64,000 nt of DNA from Roseomonas genomospecies 6 (lineage in GTDB: Bacteria; Pseudomonadota; Alphaproteobacteria; Azospirillales; Azospirillaceae). Positions 1-9,213 of this stretch are shown piece after piece. Positions within the stretch are counted from its first letter, which is position 1, and the number at the start of each line of letters is the position of its first letter. Made by a program: the position numbers and the translations under genes. The notes under the pieces were generated by a model that saw only the letters and a program-made list of their open reading frames with translations, searched no databases and was not told where the DNA came from. The stretch covers positions 310,001-374,000 of the forward strand of contig NZ_QOKW01000003.1 of assembly GCF_008365375.1 (NCBI RefSeq), read 5' to 3'.

Positions 1-56
1 CCGATCCGGCCTTCGCCGAGGATGTGGAGCTTCTCCGCCGCATGCTGGAAAGCTGA
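1..56 (+). CDS. 3' end of an unidentified gene (partial)
   Basis: The window opens inside a reading frame that ends at the TGA at 54-56. The visible C-terminus reads DPAFAEDVELLRRMLES, an acidic amphipathic helix. That is too little to assign a family. It is called coding because its codon use and third-position GC match the neighbours and because a roughly 100-nt AT-richer gap, typical of an intergenic promoter region, follows it. Confidence 0.5.
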   Translation, partial: DPAFAEDVELLRRMLES

Positions 57-92
57 GCGGTTCCGCCGTTCGCGTCAAATAGCCCTGCAAAA

Positions 93-125
93 ATGATGGC
101 ATTTTATTTAAAATCCTTGTAAACA
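93..125 (+). promoter_or_regulatory. AT-rich probable promoter region of the GGDEF gene
   Basis: In a sequence of roughly 70% GC, this stretch upstream of the start at 157 is strikingly AT-rich (ATTTTATTTAAAAT at 101-114). It fits a promoter or upstream element for the receiver-GGDEF gene. No clear -35/-10 pair or regulator box could be assigned. Confidence 0.35.
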
Positions 126-156
126 CCGGCTCTGGTGCGTGCAAGGGGTCGCTGCC

Positions 157-1128
157 ATGAGTTCCGGCTCAACCACGGAGACGAACGTCCTCGTCGTCGA
201 TGATTCCTCCGTCGTCCGGAAGATCCTGAAGGACCATCTGGAGACACATGGTTATCGGGTTCTTCTCGCCCGCGACGGGCAGGAAGCGCTGGACATCTAT
301 CACGGCAACGACATCCACATCCTCATCACCGACCTGGAAATGCCGCGCATGGACGGGCTGGAGCTGTGCTGGCTGATCCGGGCGGAGGACGACCAGCACC
401 GCACCTTCTGCATCCTGATGACCGCGGACGACGACATCCAGCGCCGGATCGAGGCGTTCGACGCGGGTGCCGACGAGTTCCTGACCAAGCCCATCGACAT
501 GCCCATGCTGCGCGCCCGCGTGCGCGCCGGCGAACGCATCACCCGCACCCACCGGGTGATGGTGGAGATGCTGAACACCGACTATCTGACCGGCGTGCTG
601 AACCGCCGCCGCTTCATGGAACGGCTGGAGCAGCAGCACCGTCTGCTTCAGGCCGGGTCCCGGAGCGGCGATGGGGCGGAGAAGGCCATGCCCTTCGCCG
701 TGGCGCTGTTCGACATCGACCATTTCAAGCGGATCAACGACACCTACGGCCATTCCAACGGCGACATGGCGCTGAAGCTGTTCGCCGAGACCTGCGCCGC
801 CCGCGTGCCGCCCGGCGGCTTCCTCGGGCGCATGGGCGGGGAGGAGTTCTGCATGGTCCTGCCCACCCCGCAGGTGGAGACGGCCATCGCCAAGGCGGAG
901 GAAATCCGCACGGCGACGGAGGCGCTGACCGCCAGGACCGCGGAAGGCGCGTTGTTCGCCTTCACCGTCAGCATCGGCATCTGCCCGGCGGACGGGACGG
1001 AGACGGTGGCCGACCTGATCGCGCGGGCCGACGAATCGCTTTACTTCGCCAAGAACAGCGGGCGCAACCGCACCGTGGTCTGCGGCATCGACGGCGTCGT
1101 GGTGAAGGCCCGATTCTACGTGATGTAG
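157..1128 (+). CDS. Response regulator with GGDEF domain (PleD-like diguanylate cyclase)
   Basis: The predicted product has 323 residues: an N-terminal receiver (about 8-125) joined to a GGDEF domain (about 150-315). In the receiver, paired acidic residues (VVDDS) are followed by the phosphoacceptor Asp59 (TDLEMPRMDG) and Lys111 (TKP). The cyclase signature GGEEF is intact at about 227-231, so it should make cyclic di-GMP from two GTP. The usual RxxD inhibitory site nine residues before GGEEF is absent (PPGG instead), so product inhibition through that site is not expected. ATG157 was chosen over an upstream GTG139 because AAGGGG lies about 8 nt before it. No kinase gene is adjacent, so the input is unknown. 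Family assignment is secure; cellular role is inferred. Confidence 0.9.
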   Translation: MSSGSTTETNVLVVDDSSVVRKILKDHLETHGYRVLLARDGQEALDIYHGNDIHILITDLEMPRMDGLELCWLIRAEDDQHRTFCILMTADDDIQRRIEAFDAGADEFLTKPIDMPMLRARVRAGERITRTHRVMVEMLNTDYLTGVLNRRRFMERLEQQHRLLQAGSRSGDGAEKAMPFAVALFDIDHFKRINDTYGHSNGDMALKLFAETCAARVPPGGFLGRMGGEEFCMVLPTPQVETAIAKAEEIRTATEALTARTAEGALFAFTVSIGICPADGTETVADLIARADESLYFAKNSGRNRTVVCGIDGVVVKARFYVM

Positions 1129-1262
1129 CGTCCGGCCCGGCCCGGGGGCGTTACGGGCCGATGAAGTTTGCGCCCACTCCCGCTTGAGCCATGGACGGCG
1201 CCCGGATATCGCGGCACAGTCGAGGAGAATGACGGCCAATAAGAAACGGGAGAGAGGGTGTC

Positions 1263-2447
1263 ATGACCAAGGTTCCGGAAACCATCAGCCTGGAACGGCG
1301 CTCCAGCGCCGAGACCCAGCGCGCCGCCAAGGGCTTCACCCGCCGCCTGCTGCTCCAGGGGGCCGCCGCGGTCGCGGGCGTCGCTTCCGTCGGTCCCTTC
1401 ATCCTGCGCGAGGGCCGCGCCGCGTCGGGCAGCGTCAAGATCTTCTCCTGGGCCGGCTACATCAGCCCGGACATGCTGGCCGACTTCGAATCGAGGACCG
1501 GCATCAAGGCCACCCTGACCGAATACGGCACCAACGACGAGTTGCTGAACCAGCTCAAGGCCACGGGCGGCGCCGGCTTCGACATCATCCACCCCACGGT
1601 GGACCGCGTGCCGAACTATGTGGAGTTCGAGCTGGTCCAGCCGCTGGACGAATCGAAGGTCAAGTGGGACGGCTGCCTGAAGTCGGCGGTCGAGGGCTCC
1701 GCCACCATGGGCGGCGTGGTCGGCGGCAAGCGCTTCCTCGCCCCCGCCGACTGGGGTACGGAGGCCATCGCCTATGACCAGGCCAAGGCCCCGCTGACCT
1801 ACGGCACCGCCAGCTACGGCGACCTGTGGAAGCCGGAGCATGCGGGCAAGGTGACGGTGCGCGGCCATTCCGGCCTGATCGGCATCGGCCTGTGGCTGGA
1901 AGGCCAGGGCAAGCTGCCCCACCCGATCCGCGAGCAGTTCAAGGACGAGGCGAAGGCGCGGGCCAACTTCGACGCGATCCTTCAGGCCGCCGCGGCCAAC
2001 AAGAAGGCCATCGGCCAGTTCTGGTCGAACGAGAACGAGGCCCAGGGCGCCTTCCGCACCAACGGCTGCGTCATCGGCCAGACCTGGGATTCGACCGCCG
2101 TCGCCCTGCGCAAGGAGGGGCTGCCGGTCCGCTTCCTGGCGCCGAAGGAAGGGGCGCTGGCCTGGATGGAGGGCTTCGCCATTCCGGCCAAGGCGGCGAA
2201 CCTGGAACAGGCCTATGCCTGGATCAACTGGTTCTACACGCCGGAGGCGGGCGCCCTCTACACCAACCATTCCGGCATCTCCAGCACGGCGGTCGGGGCG
2301 GAGGCGCATCTGTCCGACCTGAACAAGCAGTTCTTCGCCGACGCCTATCCGGGCGACGCGTTGCAGAAGCTGTGGTGGTGGCCGATCCAGGAAGCCTGGT
2401 ACGTGTCCATCCGCAACGAATACCAGGATCGCTTCCTGGCGGCGTGA
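1263..2447 (+). CDS. PotD-like ABC transporter substrate-binding protein (polyamine/opine type)
   Basis: Periplasmic binding protein of the spermidine/putrescine family, 394 residues. The N-terminus carries a twin-arginine type signal: TRRLLLQG followed by a hydrophobic Ala/Val stretch and a cleavage-like AAS near residue 57. The mature protein begins with the family pattern VKIFSWAGYISPDML and continues with ADWGTEAIAYD and AWINWFYTPE. It would deliver a polyamine-like cation to the ATPase at 2601 and the permeases at 6681 and 7562. A GAGAGAGGG Shine-Dalgarno-like stretch lies just before the ATG. The exact substrate (putrescine, spermidine, opine or another amine) cannot be read from sequence. 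Confidence 0.88.
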   Translation: MTKVPETISLERRSSAETQRAAKGFTRRLLLQGAAAVAGVASVGPFILREGRAASGSVKIFSWAGYISPDMLADFESRTGIKATLTEYGTNDELLNQLKATGGAGFDIIHPTVDRVPNYVEFELVQPLDESKVKWDGCLKSAVEGSATMGGVVGGKRFLAPADWGTEAIAYDQAKAPLTYGTASYGDLWKPEHAGKVTVRGHSGLIGIGLWLEGQGKLPHPIREQFKDEAKARANFDAILQAAAANKKAIGQFWSNENEAQGAFRTNGCVIGQTWDSTAVALRKEGLPVRFLAPKEGALAWMEGFAIPAKAANLEQAYAWINWFYTPEAGALYTNHSGISSTAVGAEAHLSDLNKQFFADAYPGDALQKLWWWPIQEAWYVSIRNEYQDRFLAA

Positions 2448-2455
2448 CCGTAAAT

Positions 2456-2496
2456 CCCTCTCCCGTCCCGGGAGAGGGTGACGCCGGAGGCGTCGG
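2456..2496. repeat. Palindromic intergenic repeat (C/G-rich, two hairpins)
   Basis: A perfect 10-bp inverted repeat (CCCTCTCCCG at 2456-2465, loop TCC, complement at 2469-2478) is followed by a small GACGCC/GGCGTC hairpin and GGGTGAGGG. It resembles REP-type intergenic repeats common in GC-rich proteobacteria. It lies between the binding-protein and ATPase genes, where it could act as an mRNA-stabilising or attenuating hairpin. There is no T-run, so it is not a classical terminator. Confidence 0.7.
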
Positions 2497-2551
2497 GTGA
2501 GGGTAAAGCCGAGAATCAGCGCCGCGATCCTCGTCGGTACCCCCACCCCGA

Positions 2552-2574
2552 CCCTCCCCCGGGGCGGGGGAGGG
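2552..2574. repeat. Second C/G-rich palindrome before the PotA-like gene
   Basis: Nine-base arms (CCCTCCCCC at 2552-2560 and GGGGGAGGG at 2566-2574) flank a 5-nt loop. It belongs to the same style as the repeat about 90 bp upstream and ends about 26 nt before the ATPase start codon. Confidence 0.65.
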
Positions 2575-2600
2575 AGTTTGGAACTTCCAATCAGGTGCAT

Positions 2601-3662
<1,062 letters not shown>

Positions 3663-3663
3663 A

Positions 3664-3677
3664 GGGCGTCAACGCCC
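3664..3677. other. Small convergent hairpin between potA-like and copCD genes
   Basis: GGGCGT and ACGCCC flank a 2-nt loop between two convergent stop codons. The hairpin may help end transcripts from both sides. No T-run follows on either strand, so its terminator role is uncertain. Confidence 0.35.
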
Positions 3678-5288
3678 GACCGGCACCGCCGCGCGGAAGG
3701 GCACCTTCTCGAAATCGCTGACCAGCGCGTCCAGCCGCAGCGCCCAGGACCCGGCCACCGGCAGCGCGATCCCGTCCGCCGCATAAACACCGGGCGCCGC
3801 CTTCGGCAGGGGGCGGGTGATCGCTTCGATCCCGGCGGCGGGCAGGGCCAGCTCCGCCGACACCTCCAGCGCGTTGAGCGGCGCGCCGTCCGGACCCGTC
3901 AGGCGCATCTCGATGCGGTTCGGACCCGGCGTGGCCGGGGTCACCGTCACGATGGCCGTCCGCCCGCGCGCCACGACCGCGGTGCTGAAGCCCGCCGGCT
4001 TCTCGGCGAAGACCGGCGGGGAGTCGGTGCGCGGCGGCGGCGTGGTGCCCAGCCCGGCGGTGAACAGCAGGACCAGCGCGGCCACCACCATCTCCGTATG
4101 GACGCTGGCGCGCAGCCGTTTGGCGGCATCCCGGCCCATATCCTCCAGCCGCGGTGTCAGGTGCCAGCGGTTGAAGGCCGCCAGTGCCAGCAGGACCAGC
4201 GCGCAGGTGATCTTGGCGGACCAGATCTGCCCGTAGGCGGTGGTCAGGATGGTGCTCGGGTCGGCCAGTTGCAGCGCGCTCAGCCCCGCCCCGGACAGCA
4301 GCAGGACCGCCACCGCCGGAACCGCCCAGCCCGAGAAGCGCCGGACCAGCCGCAGCGACTCGGCCGGCGGCTCCGTCCGCAGAAGCACGGCCAGCGGCCA
4401 GAAACCACCGATCCAGAAGGCCACCGCCAGCCCGTGCAGGGCGACCAGCGGCACGCCGAGCCAGCGCGGCTCCGCCGTCGCCGCGTGGCCGGTGGCGGCG
4501 AGCGCCAGCGCCGCCCCGACCGCCCCGATGACCAGCAGGACGCGGCCCGCCGTCCCCCGCTCCTCCAGCGCCAGCCCCAGCGCGGCGGCGATCAGGCTCA
4601 GCAGGGCCAGGACGGCGCTCAGCCCCGCCGTGCTCGTCAGCCCGGCGATCCAGGGCGGGGCGCCGGCCAGAGCGGACAGCGGTGCCCCTTCCAGCACCGC
4701 GCCGGCCAGCCCGGCGTTCAGCACCGCCACCAGCGCGGCAATGCCGACACCCAGGCACAGGCCGGGGCGCAGGCGGCGGTTCAGCGGGCTCCACCGCCCC
4801 GCCACCAGCACCAGGAACAGCCCGCCGCCCACCGCGGCGAGCAGGCTTCCGTAATGGAGCGCCCGCACCGCCGCGGCGGCCAGCAGCGTGGCCGGTGGGG
4901 TGGCTCCGCCCAGCTCCGCCGGTCGTTCCGGTTCCGCACCGATCCCGAACAGGATCGATCCGGCGACCGGGTGACCGTCCGCCGAGCTGACCCGGTAGCT
5001 GAGGATGTGGGTCCCCGCCGCCAGCCCGCCGGGCAGGTCGACATGCAACTCCCCATCCCCCGCGGCGGGCGAAGCCGAGAGGGGAAGGTCCACCCCGCCG
5101 GGGCCGAGCAGCTTCACCGACACCGGGCGCACCGGCTCGTTGAAGCGGAGGACGGCCTCGGCGGGTGGGCTGTCCAACCGTGTCCCGTCCTCCGGGGCGC
5201 TGTCCACCAGCACGGCATGCGCCAGGACCGGCGCGGACAGGGACAGCAGCATCAGGGCGGCGATCCACCCCACGACCAGCCGGCGCAT
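3669..5288 (-). CDS. CopC-CopD fusion copper resistance/uptake protein
   Basis: A 539-residue protein fusing a periplasmic CopC-type domain to a CopD-type membrane domain, an organisation like Bacillus YcnJ. After a signal peptide the mature N-terminus starts HAVLVDSAPEDG; the N-terminal His is a known copper ligand in CopC. The CopC domain covers roughly 24-125. About eight hydrophobic segments follow, with a conserved W-SAKI and F-RWHLTPRL region near the end. A C-terminal beta-rich extension is similar to the YtkA-like domain. The start has a good Shine-Dalgarno (GGGGA). The gene lies 16 bp downstream of the YcnI-like gene, so an operon is likely. The direction of copper movement (import or tolerance) cannot be decided from sequence. 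Confidence 0.88.
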   Translation of the reverse strand: MRRLVVGWIAALMLLSLSAPVLAHAVLVDSAPEDGTRLDSPPAEAVLRFNEPVRPVSVKLLGPGGVDLPLSASPAAGDGELHVDLPGGLAAGTHILSYRVSSADGHPVAGSILFGIGAEPERPAELGGATPPATLLAAAAVRALHYGSLLAAVGGGLFLVLVAGRWSPLNRRLRPGLCLGVGIAALVAVLNAGLAGAVLEGAPLSALAGAPPWIAGLTSTAGLSAVLALLSLIAAALGLALEERGTAGRVLLVIGAVGAALALAATGHAATAEPRWLGVPLVALHGLAVAFWIGGFWPLAVLLRTEPPAESLRLVRRFSGWAVPAVAVLLLSGAGLSALQLADPSTILTTAYGQIWSAKITCALVLLALAAFNRWHLTPRLEDMGRDAAKRLRASVHTEMVVAALVLLFTAGLGTTPPPRTDSPPVFAEKPAGFSTAVVARGRTAIVTVTPATPGPNRIEMRLTGPDGAPLNALEVSAELALPAAGIEAITRPLPKAAPGVYAADGIALPVAGSWALRLDALVSDFEKVPFRAAVPVGR

Positions 5289-5304
5289 GCGTTTCCCCTT
5301 TTCC

Positions 5305-5835
5305 TTACGGCTTGGCGGTCAGGGTGACGCCGGGGGCCGGTTCCTTGTAATCGTGGTCGGTCTTGCCCGGCTCCGGGATCTCGATCCAGCGGTGCACGCC
5401 CGTCTCGCATTCCTGCACCACGGGGAAATAGACCACGGTGCCGGGGGCGGCGTCCGGCAGGCGGGCGCGGAACACGAACTCGTCGTAATGGGCGTCGGGC
5501 AGGGAACCGCCGGTCCAGGCGATCTCGGTGACGCCCTTGCTCAGCGGCTCGCCGTAGTAATCATAGGCCTTGGCGTATTGGCCTTCCTTGGTTGTCAGGG
5601 TCCAGCCGGGCTTGGGCATCGGCTTCACGGCGATGACGCCCTCCGGAATCCGCACGCGCAGGGCGATGGTGGGGGAGGCGCCGCAGCCATGGCCGACGCG
5701 CAGCACGGCCTTGTAGGTGCTGGCGGCGGGAGCCTGCTTGGTCTCCAGCGTGGTGTGGGCGAGGGCGGCGGAAAGGGGCAGGCAAGCCAGGACGGCGGCG
5801 GCGGCCAGCAGGGCGCCGCGGGTGTTGCGGATCAT
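5305..5835 (-). CDS. YcnI family protein (DUF1775), copper-associated
   Basis: A 176-residue exported protein with a signal peptide (RNTRGALLAAAAVLACLPLSAALA) and a mature N-terminus HTTLETKQAPA. In YcnI proteins the N-terminal His takes part in copper binding. Aromatic-rich beta strands follow (GHGCGASPTIALRVRIPEG and WTLTTKEG). The start at 5835 is preferred over an upstream in-frame ATG because GGAG lies 7 nt before it and the signal peptide then begins at residue 1. No C-terminal transmembrane helix is visible, unlike the Bacillus homologue. Probably co-transcribed with the CopC-CopD gene downstream and functioning with it as a periplasmic copper chaperone. Confidence 0.85.
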   Translation of the reverse strand: MIRNTRGALLAAAAVLACLPLSAALAHTTLETKQAPAASTYKAVLRVGHGCGASPTIALRVRIPEGVIAVKPMPKPGWTLTTKEGQYAKAYDYYGEPLSKGVTEIAWTGGSLPDAHYDEFVFRARLPDAAPGTVVYFPVVQECETGVHRWIEIPEPGKTDHDYKEPAPGVTLTAKP

Positions 5836-5953
5836 GGGCAATCTCCGGTGTGTGAAGGCGCTGGCTTCAGCCGTTCGGCCTTCTTCCGACCACTTGCCGC
5901 GTCTCTCGACCGTATTCCAGCTTTCGCGCGTAAGCGTTGCTTTCGGACAACTG

Positions 5954-6005
5954 GCCCCCACCCCAGCCCTTCCCCGCTCTCGCGGGAGAGGGCTGGGGTG
6001 GGGGC
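5954..6005. repeat. Long perfect inverted repeat, 17-bp arms
   Basis: A 17-base arm at 5954-5970 (GCCCCCACCCCAGCCCT) is exactly complementary to 5989-6005, with an 18-nt loop that contains a smaller CCCGC/CGCGGG pairing. It lies between the YcnI-like and DUF2946-like genes and could form a very stable hairpin in the copper-operon mRNA. Its style matches the other C/G-rich palindromes in this window. Confidence 0.85.
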
Positions 6006-6117
6006 AACGTCAGCGACGATGGGAAGCGACGGGAAGAGAGGTGATCGCGTGTCGGGAAAGGCCGTTCAGCCGCAGGTCCGCGCCTATGGATGTCGTGTGT
6101 CCGTGAGGGATCTCGGT

Positions 6118-6540
6118 TCAGACACCCACCGGAGGCGCTCTTGCGGAGAAGGCGCGCGGGGCGCGCCCGGTTCCGGGCTCGTCGTCCTTCGGCAACGGAA
6201 CGGCGGCCAGCACGGTCCCAGCCGGCGGCAGCGGGGCCGGCGCCACGGCCGGACCCAAAAGCGACCCGCCGCCCAGCGACAGGCAGATCGGGCAATAGGT
6301 GACGTGCCCCGGCGTGCCGTCCTGGGCGGGGCCATGGTCCGCATGGCGCGCCGCGGAGGCGTCGGGCGCGGCGCCGGAATGGCAGATGGAGCCCGCCATC
6401 GCGCGTTGCGCGTCCACCAGCACCGACGCCAGCGGCGCCGGGACATGGGTGGCCATGACCAGGGCGTGGAAGACCAGCACCAGCGCGGCGCACCACGCTG
6501 TCACGTCCTTCATCACGCCAGAGGTCCGCCATGCACGCAT
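6118..6540 (-). CDS. DUF2946-like small membrane/exported protein, copper-associated
   Basis: A 140-residue protein with an N-terminal hydrophobic segment (VTAWCAALVLVFHALVMA) and a Cys/His-bearing centre: SICHSG, a His-rich ARHADHGPA stretch, and the CPICLSLGGG motif that resembles DUF2946 proteins often found beside copper genes. A Pro/Ala-rich tail follows. The pattern suggests a periplasmic or membrane-bound metal-handling protein. Two starts are possible, 6540 and 6513 (MKDVTAW), and neither has a strong ribosome binding site. It is the first gene of the minus-strand copper block. Family assignment is from the motif only. Confidence 0.65.
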   Translation of the reverse strand: MRAWRTSGVMKDVTAWCAALVLVFHALVMATHVPAPLASVLVDAQRAMAGSICHSGAAPDASAARHADHGPAQDGTPGHVTYCPICLSLGGGSLLGPAVAPAPLPPAGTVLAAVPLPKDDEPGTGRAPRAFSARAPPVGV

Positions 6541-6680
6541 GGCGCCACTATGGGCACAGTCGGGGAACCGAAAAAAGGCAATAAAAATGTGGTCTTTTGC
6601 CGGGGCACGGCCTCGCTTGCGCTCCGGCCCAGGGTCGTGAGAGGCTTTCGATCCTAGAATATCGGCGGGTGGGGGTGGTC

Positions 6681-7565
6681 ATGGGCGGCGTTCTGCGCCG
6701 GTACGGTCCGGTGCTGACCGCGGCGATCCTGCTGGCGGTGGCCGCGTGGCTGCTGCTGCTGGTCGTGCTGCCGCAAGTGCTGATGGTGGATTTCTCCTTC
6801 CGCCCGTCGCTGCCGCCCAGCAAGGCCGGCGGGCCGGAGGACGTCTACACGCTGCGCAACTACGCGACGCTGTGGACCAACCAGATCCATCTGGCGATCT
6901 TCCTGAAGACGATCTGGGCGAGCAGCCTCGTCACCGCCGTCACGCTGGCGGTCTGCTACCCCGTGGCTTTCCATCTGGCGCAGGTGGCGCCGCGGCGGCG
7001 CCTGCCGACGCTGGTGCTGATACTGGTGATCCCCTTCTGGATCAACGAGCTTCTGCGCACCTTCGCCTGGTACATCATCCTGGCCTACAACGGGCCGCTG
7101 AACGCGCTTCTGGTCGGGCTGGGCGTCTTCTCGGAGCCGCAACGGCTTCTGGGCGGCGACGTCGGGGTGATCGTCGGGATGGTCTACGTCTACATCCTCT
7201 TCATGGTGTTCCCGATCATGAACGCCATGGAGTCGCTGGACCGCAACCAGATCGAGGCGGCGCGCGACCTGGGGGCGGGGTGGCTGCGCATCCACCGCCG
7301 CATCGTCATCCCCCATTCCAAGCCGGGCATCGCGGTGGGCTGCATCATGACCTTCATGCTGGCGGCGGGCAGCTACGCCGTGCCGGCCCTGCTGGGCGGG
7401 CCGCAGAGCCGCTGGTTCACCGAGGTCATCTACAACTGGTTCTTCGAGGGCGGGAACTGGAACCAGGGGGCGGCCTACGCCTTCATCCTTCTGATCCTGT
7501 GCATCGCCTTCATCCTGCTGATGATGCGGCTGTTCCGCGTCGGCCTCACGGATATCGCCAAATGA
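6681..7565 (+). CDS. PotB-like ABC transporter permease
   Basis: A 294-residue inner-membrane permease with about six transmembrane helices. An N-terminal hydrophobic segment (VLTAAILLAVAAWLLLLVVL) is followed by the periplasmic DFSFRP region typical of PotB. The cytoplasmic EAA-like loop reads EAARDLGAGWLRIHRRIVIPHSKPGI. ATG6681 is preceded by GGGGGTGG; two in-frame GTGs lie just upstream, so the start could be up to 12 nt earlier. It overlaps the next permease by 4 nt (ATGA). It should pair with the binding protein and ATPase at 1263-3662, although a minus-strand copper block lies between them. Confidence 0.88.
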   Translation: MGGVLRRYGPVLTAAILLAVAAWLLLLVVLPQVLMVDFSFRPSLPPSKAGGPEDVYTLRNYATLWTNQIHLAIFLKTIWASSLVTAVTLAVCYPVAFHLAQVAPRRRLPTLVLILVIPFWINELLRTFAWYIILAYNGPLNALLVGLGVFSEPQRLLGGDVGVIVGMVYVYILFMVFPIMNAMESLDRNQIEAARDLGAGWLRIHRRIVIPHSKPGIAVGCIMTFMLAAGSYAVPALLGGPQSRWFTEVIYNWFFEGGNWNQGAAYAFILLILCIAFILLMMRLFRVGLTDIAK

Positions 7566-8371
7566 CCGCCGAACGCTTCCGCCGTTGGGTCACCGGAGCC
7601 TATCTGGTCCTGTTCTTCGGCTATCTGTTCCTGCCGCTGGGGATCATGGCGGCGGCGACCTTCAACAGCAGCCGCTTCCCGACCATCACCCCCTGGATGG
7701 GCTTCACCCTGCAATGGTTCGGCGCCCTGTGGGCCGACCAGCGGATGTGGCAGGCGCTGGGCACCAGCCTTCTCGTCGGGGCGGGGGTGATCGCGGTGGC
7801 GGTGCCGCTGGGGCTGGCGGCGGCGCTGCTGCTGGACCGGCTGCACAGCCGGGCGCGGACCTTCCTCTACGCCGTGATGGTGTCGCCGCTGCTGACGCCG
7901 GGGGTGATCGTCGGCATCTCCACGCTGGTCTTCTGGCGGGAGTGGTTCGGGGTGACCGGCGGCCTGTTCCTGACCATCCTGGCGCAGTCCAGCTTCATCG
8001 CGGCCTATGCGATGCTGCTGTTCCTGGCGCGGCTGCAACGGTTCGATCCGACGCTGGAGGAAGCGGCGCTGGATCTGGGCGCCACCCACGGGCAGGTGTT
8101 CCGGCGGATCACGCTGCCCTATCTGACGCCGGCCATCCTGTCGGCGTCCTTCCTGGCCTTCCTGCAGAGCTTCGAGAACTACAACACGACGCTGTTCGTG
8201 CGCGGTCTGGACACCACGCTGACGATCTACATCGCCTCGAAGGTGCGCACGGGCCTGACGCCCGCGGTCAACGCGCTGTCGCTGATCCTGATCGCGCTGA
8301 CCATCCTGGGCGCCGTCGTCTACGAAATCCTGCGCCGGCGCGAAGCGCGCCGGCAGCCGGACCCCGCGTGA
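7562..8371 (+). CDS. PotC-like ABC transporter permease
   Basis: A 269-residue second permease of the polyamine-type importer. It has an N-terminal helix (AYLVLFFGYLFLPLGIMAA) followed by the PotC-like TFNSSRFPTITPWMGFT region. The EAA loop is EEAALDLGATHGQVFRRITLPYLTP, which contacts the ATPase. The start codon overlaps the stop of the preceding permease gene, so the two are translationally coupled. About six helices and a short basic C-terminus (LRRREARRQ) support inner-membrane topology. Confidence 0.88.
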   Translation: MTAERFRRWVTGAYLVLFFGYLFLPLGIMAAATFNSSRFPTITPWMGFTLQWFGALWADQRMWQALGTSLLVGAGVIAVAVPLGLAAALLLDRLHSRARTFLYAVMVSPLLTPGVIVGISTLVFWREWFGVTGGLFLTILAQSSFIAAYAMLLFLARLQRFDPTLEEAALDLGATHGQVFRRITLPYLTPAILSASFLAFLQSFENYNTTLFVRGLDTTLTIYIASKVRTGLTPAVNALSLILIALTILGAVVYEILRRREARRQPDPA

Positions 8372-8383
8372 CGGCGGCAGACC

Positions 8384-8626
8384 TTATTCTTCCGTCTCGT
8401 CCGCGTCCGCCTCGATCTGGGCGGCCAGATCGCGCAGCATGTCGATGACGTCCTCGTGGCTGGTCTCGTCCACGGCGGTGTTCACGGCGGCCTCGATCAT
8501 GGCGACGGCGATGTAGGGGCCAAGGACCCCGCCTTCCTTGATCGCCGCGTCGAGATGCTTCTCGGCGACCGACAGGGCCTTCTCGAACAGGGCCTCGGCC
8601 GTCTGGTTGGTGCTGTCCTTGCTCAT
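8384..8626 (-). CDS. Small acidic hypothetical protein
   Basis: An 80-residue protein, helical throughout and strongly acidic at the C-terminus (AQIEADADETEE). It has no signal peptide, membrane segment or cysteine. The central part (AIKEGGVLGPYIAVAMIEAAVN) is a hydrophobic helix pair. Composition and codon use look coding, and a GGA-type ribosome site is weakly present. The stop lies 12 bp from the convergent permease stop. I do not recognise a family; it resembles lineage-specific small cytoplasmic proteins. Confidence 0.6.
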   Translation of the reverse strand: MSKDSTNQTAEALFEKALSVAEKHLDAAIKEGGVLGPYIAVAMIEAAVNTAVDETSHEDVIDMLRDLAAQIEADADETEE

Positions 8627-8717
8627 CTTGCGGTCCGTTGCGGGTGTGTGGTGCGACTCCTATAACACCGGCCCGCCCGGCTTGGCGCGGCAAATCGGGA
8701 CGGTACGGGGCATGACC

Positions 8718-8745
8718 GTCATGCCCGGGCTTGCCCCGGCCCGCC
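8718..8745. repeat. Degenerate alphaproteobacterial REP-like element
   Basis: GTCATGCCCGGGCTTGCCCC matches the well-known short intergenic palindrome of many alphaproteobacteria (GTCATGCCCGGGC core). It overlaps a GGCATGA/TCATGCC inverted repeat. It lies between two divergent genes. Function is unknown; it may fold as an mRNA hairpin. Confidence 0.5.
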
Positions 8746-8788
8746 GCACCGGCCACATTCGGCCGGAACCACCATCCGACAGGCGACC

Positions 8789-9205
8789 ATGACCGATCCG
8801 ACCCGCCCCGACCTCTACCGTTTCTGGATCGCGGAGCATGTGCGCTTCGCCGACCTCGACGCGCTCGGCCATGTCAACAACAACGCCATCGGCGTGTATT
8901 TCGAGCAGCTCCGCGTGTCGCTGGTCCATGACTGCGGCGGTTTCCGTGGCGACTCCCCCTGGACCGTGGTGCTGGCGCGCAGCGTCATCGACTACAAGGC
9001 CGAACTGCTGTTCCCGGCGGACGTCCGCATCGGGGCGCGGGTGGTGAAGGTCGGCAACACGTCCGTCGTCCTGGGGGCGGCGATCTTCGAGGGCGACCGC
9101 TGCATCGCCGTGCAGGAGGCCGTCTGCGTCATCGTGGACAAGGACAGTCACCGCCCGACCCCGGTTCCGGCGGATCTGCGCGACGCTCTGGCCCGCTATC
9201 TGTGA
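8789..9205 (+). CDS. Acyl-CoA thioesterase, 4-hydroxybenzoyl-CoA thioesterase/YbgC-like hotdog fold
   Basis: A 138-residue hotdog-fold enzyme. The catalytic motif region FADLDALGHVNNNAIGVYFEQ (about 21-41) carries the Asp and HVNN pattern of YbgC/FadM-type thioesterases, which hydrolyse acyl-CoA to free acid and CoA. The rest matches the fold (an FRG loop, SVIDYKAELLFPADV, VEVG-like strands). Start at ATG8789 with AGGCG upstream. Its stop overlaps an in-frame start option for the multicopper oxidase gene, so the two genes are tightly linked. The natural acyl group is not evident. Confidence 0.85.
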   Translation: MTDPTRPDLYRFWIAEHVRFADLDALGHVNNNAIGVYFEQLRVSLVHDCGGFRGDSPWTVVLARSVIDYKAELLFPADVRIGARVVKVGNTSVVLGAAIFEGDRCIAVQEAVCVIVDKDSHRPTPVPADLRDALARYL

Positions 9206-9213
9206 GGACACCC

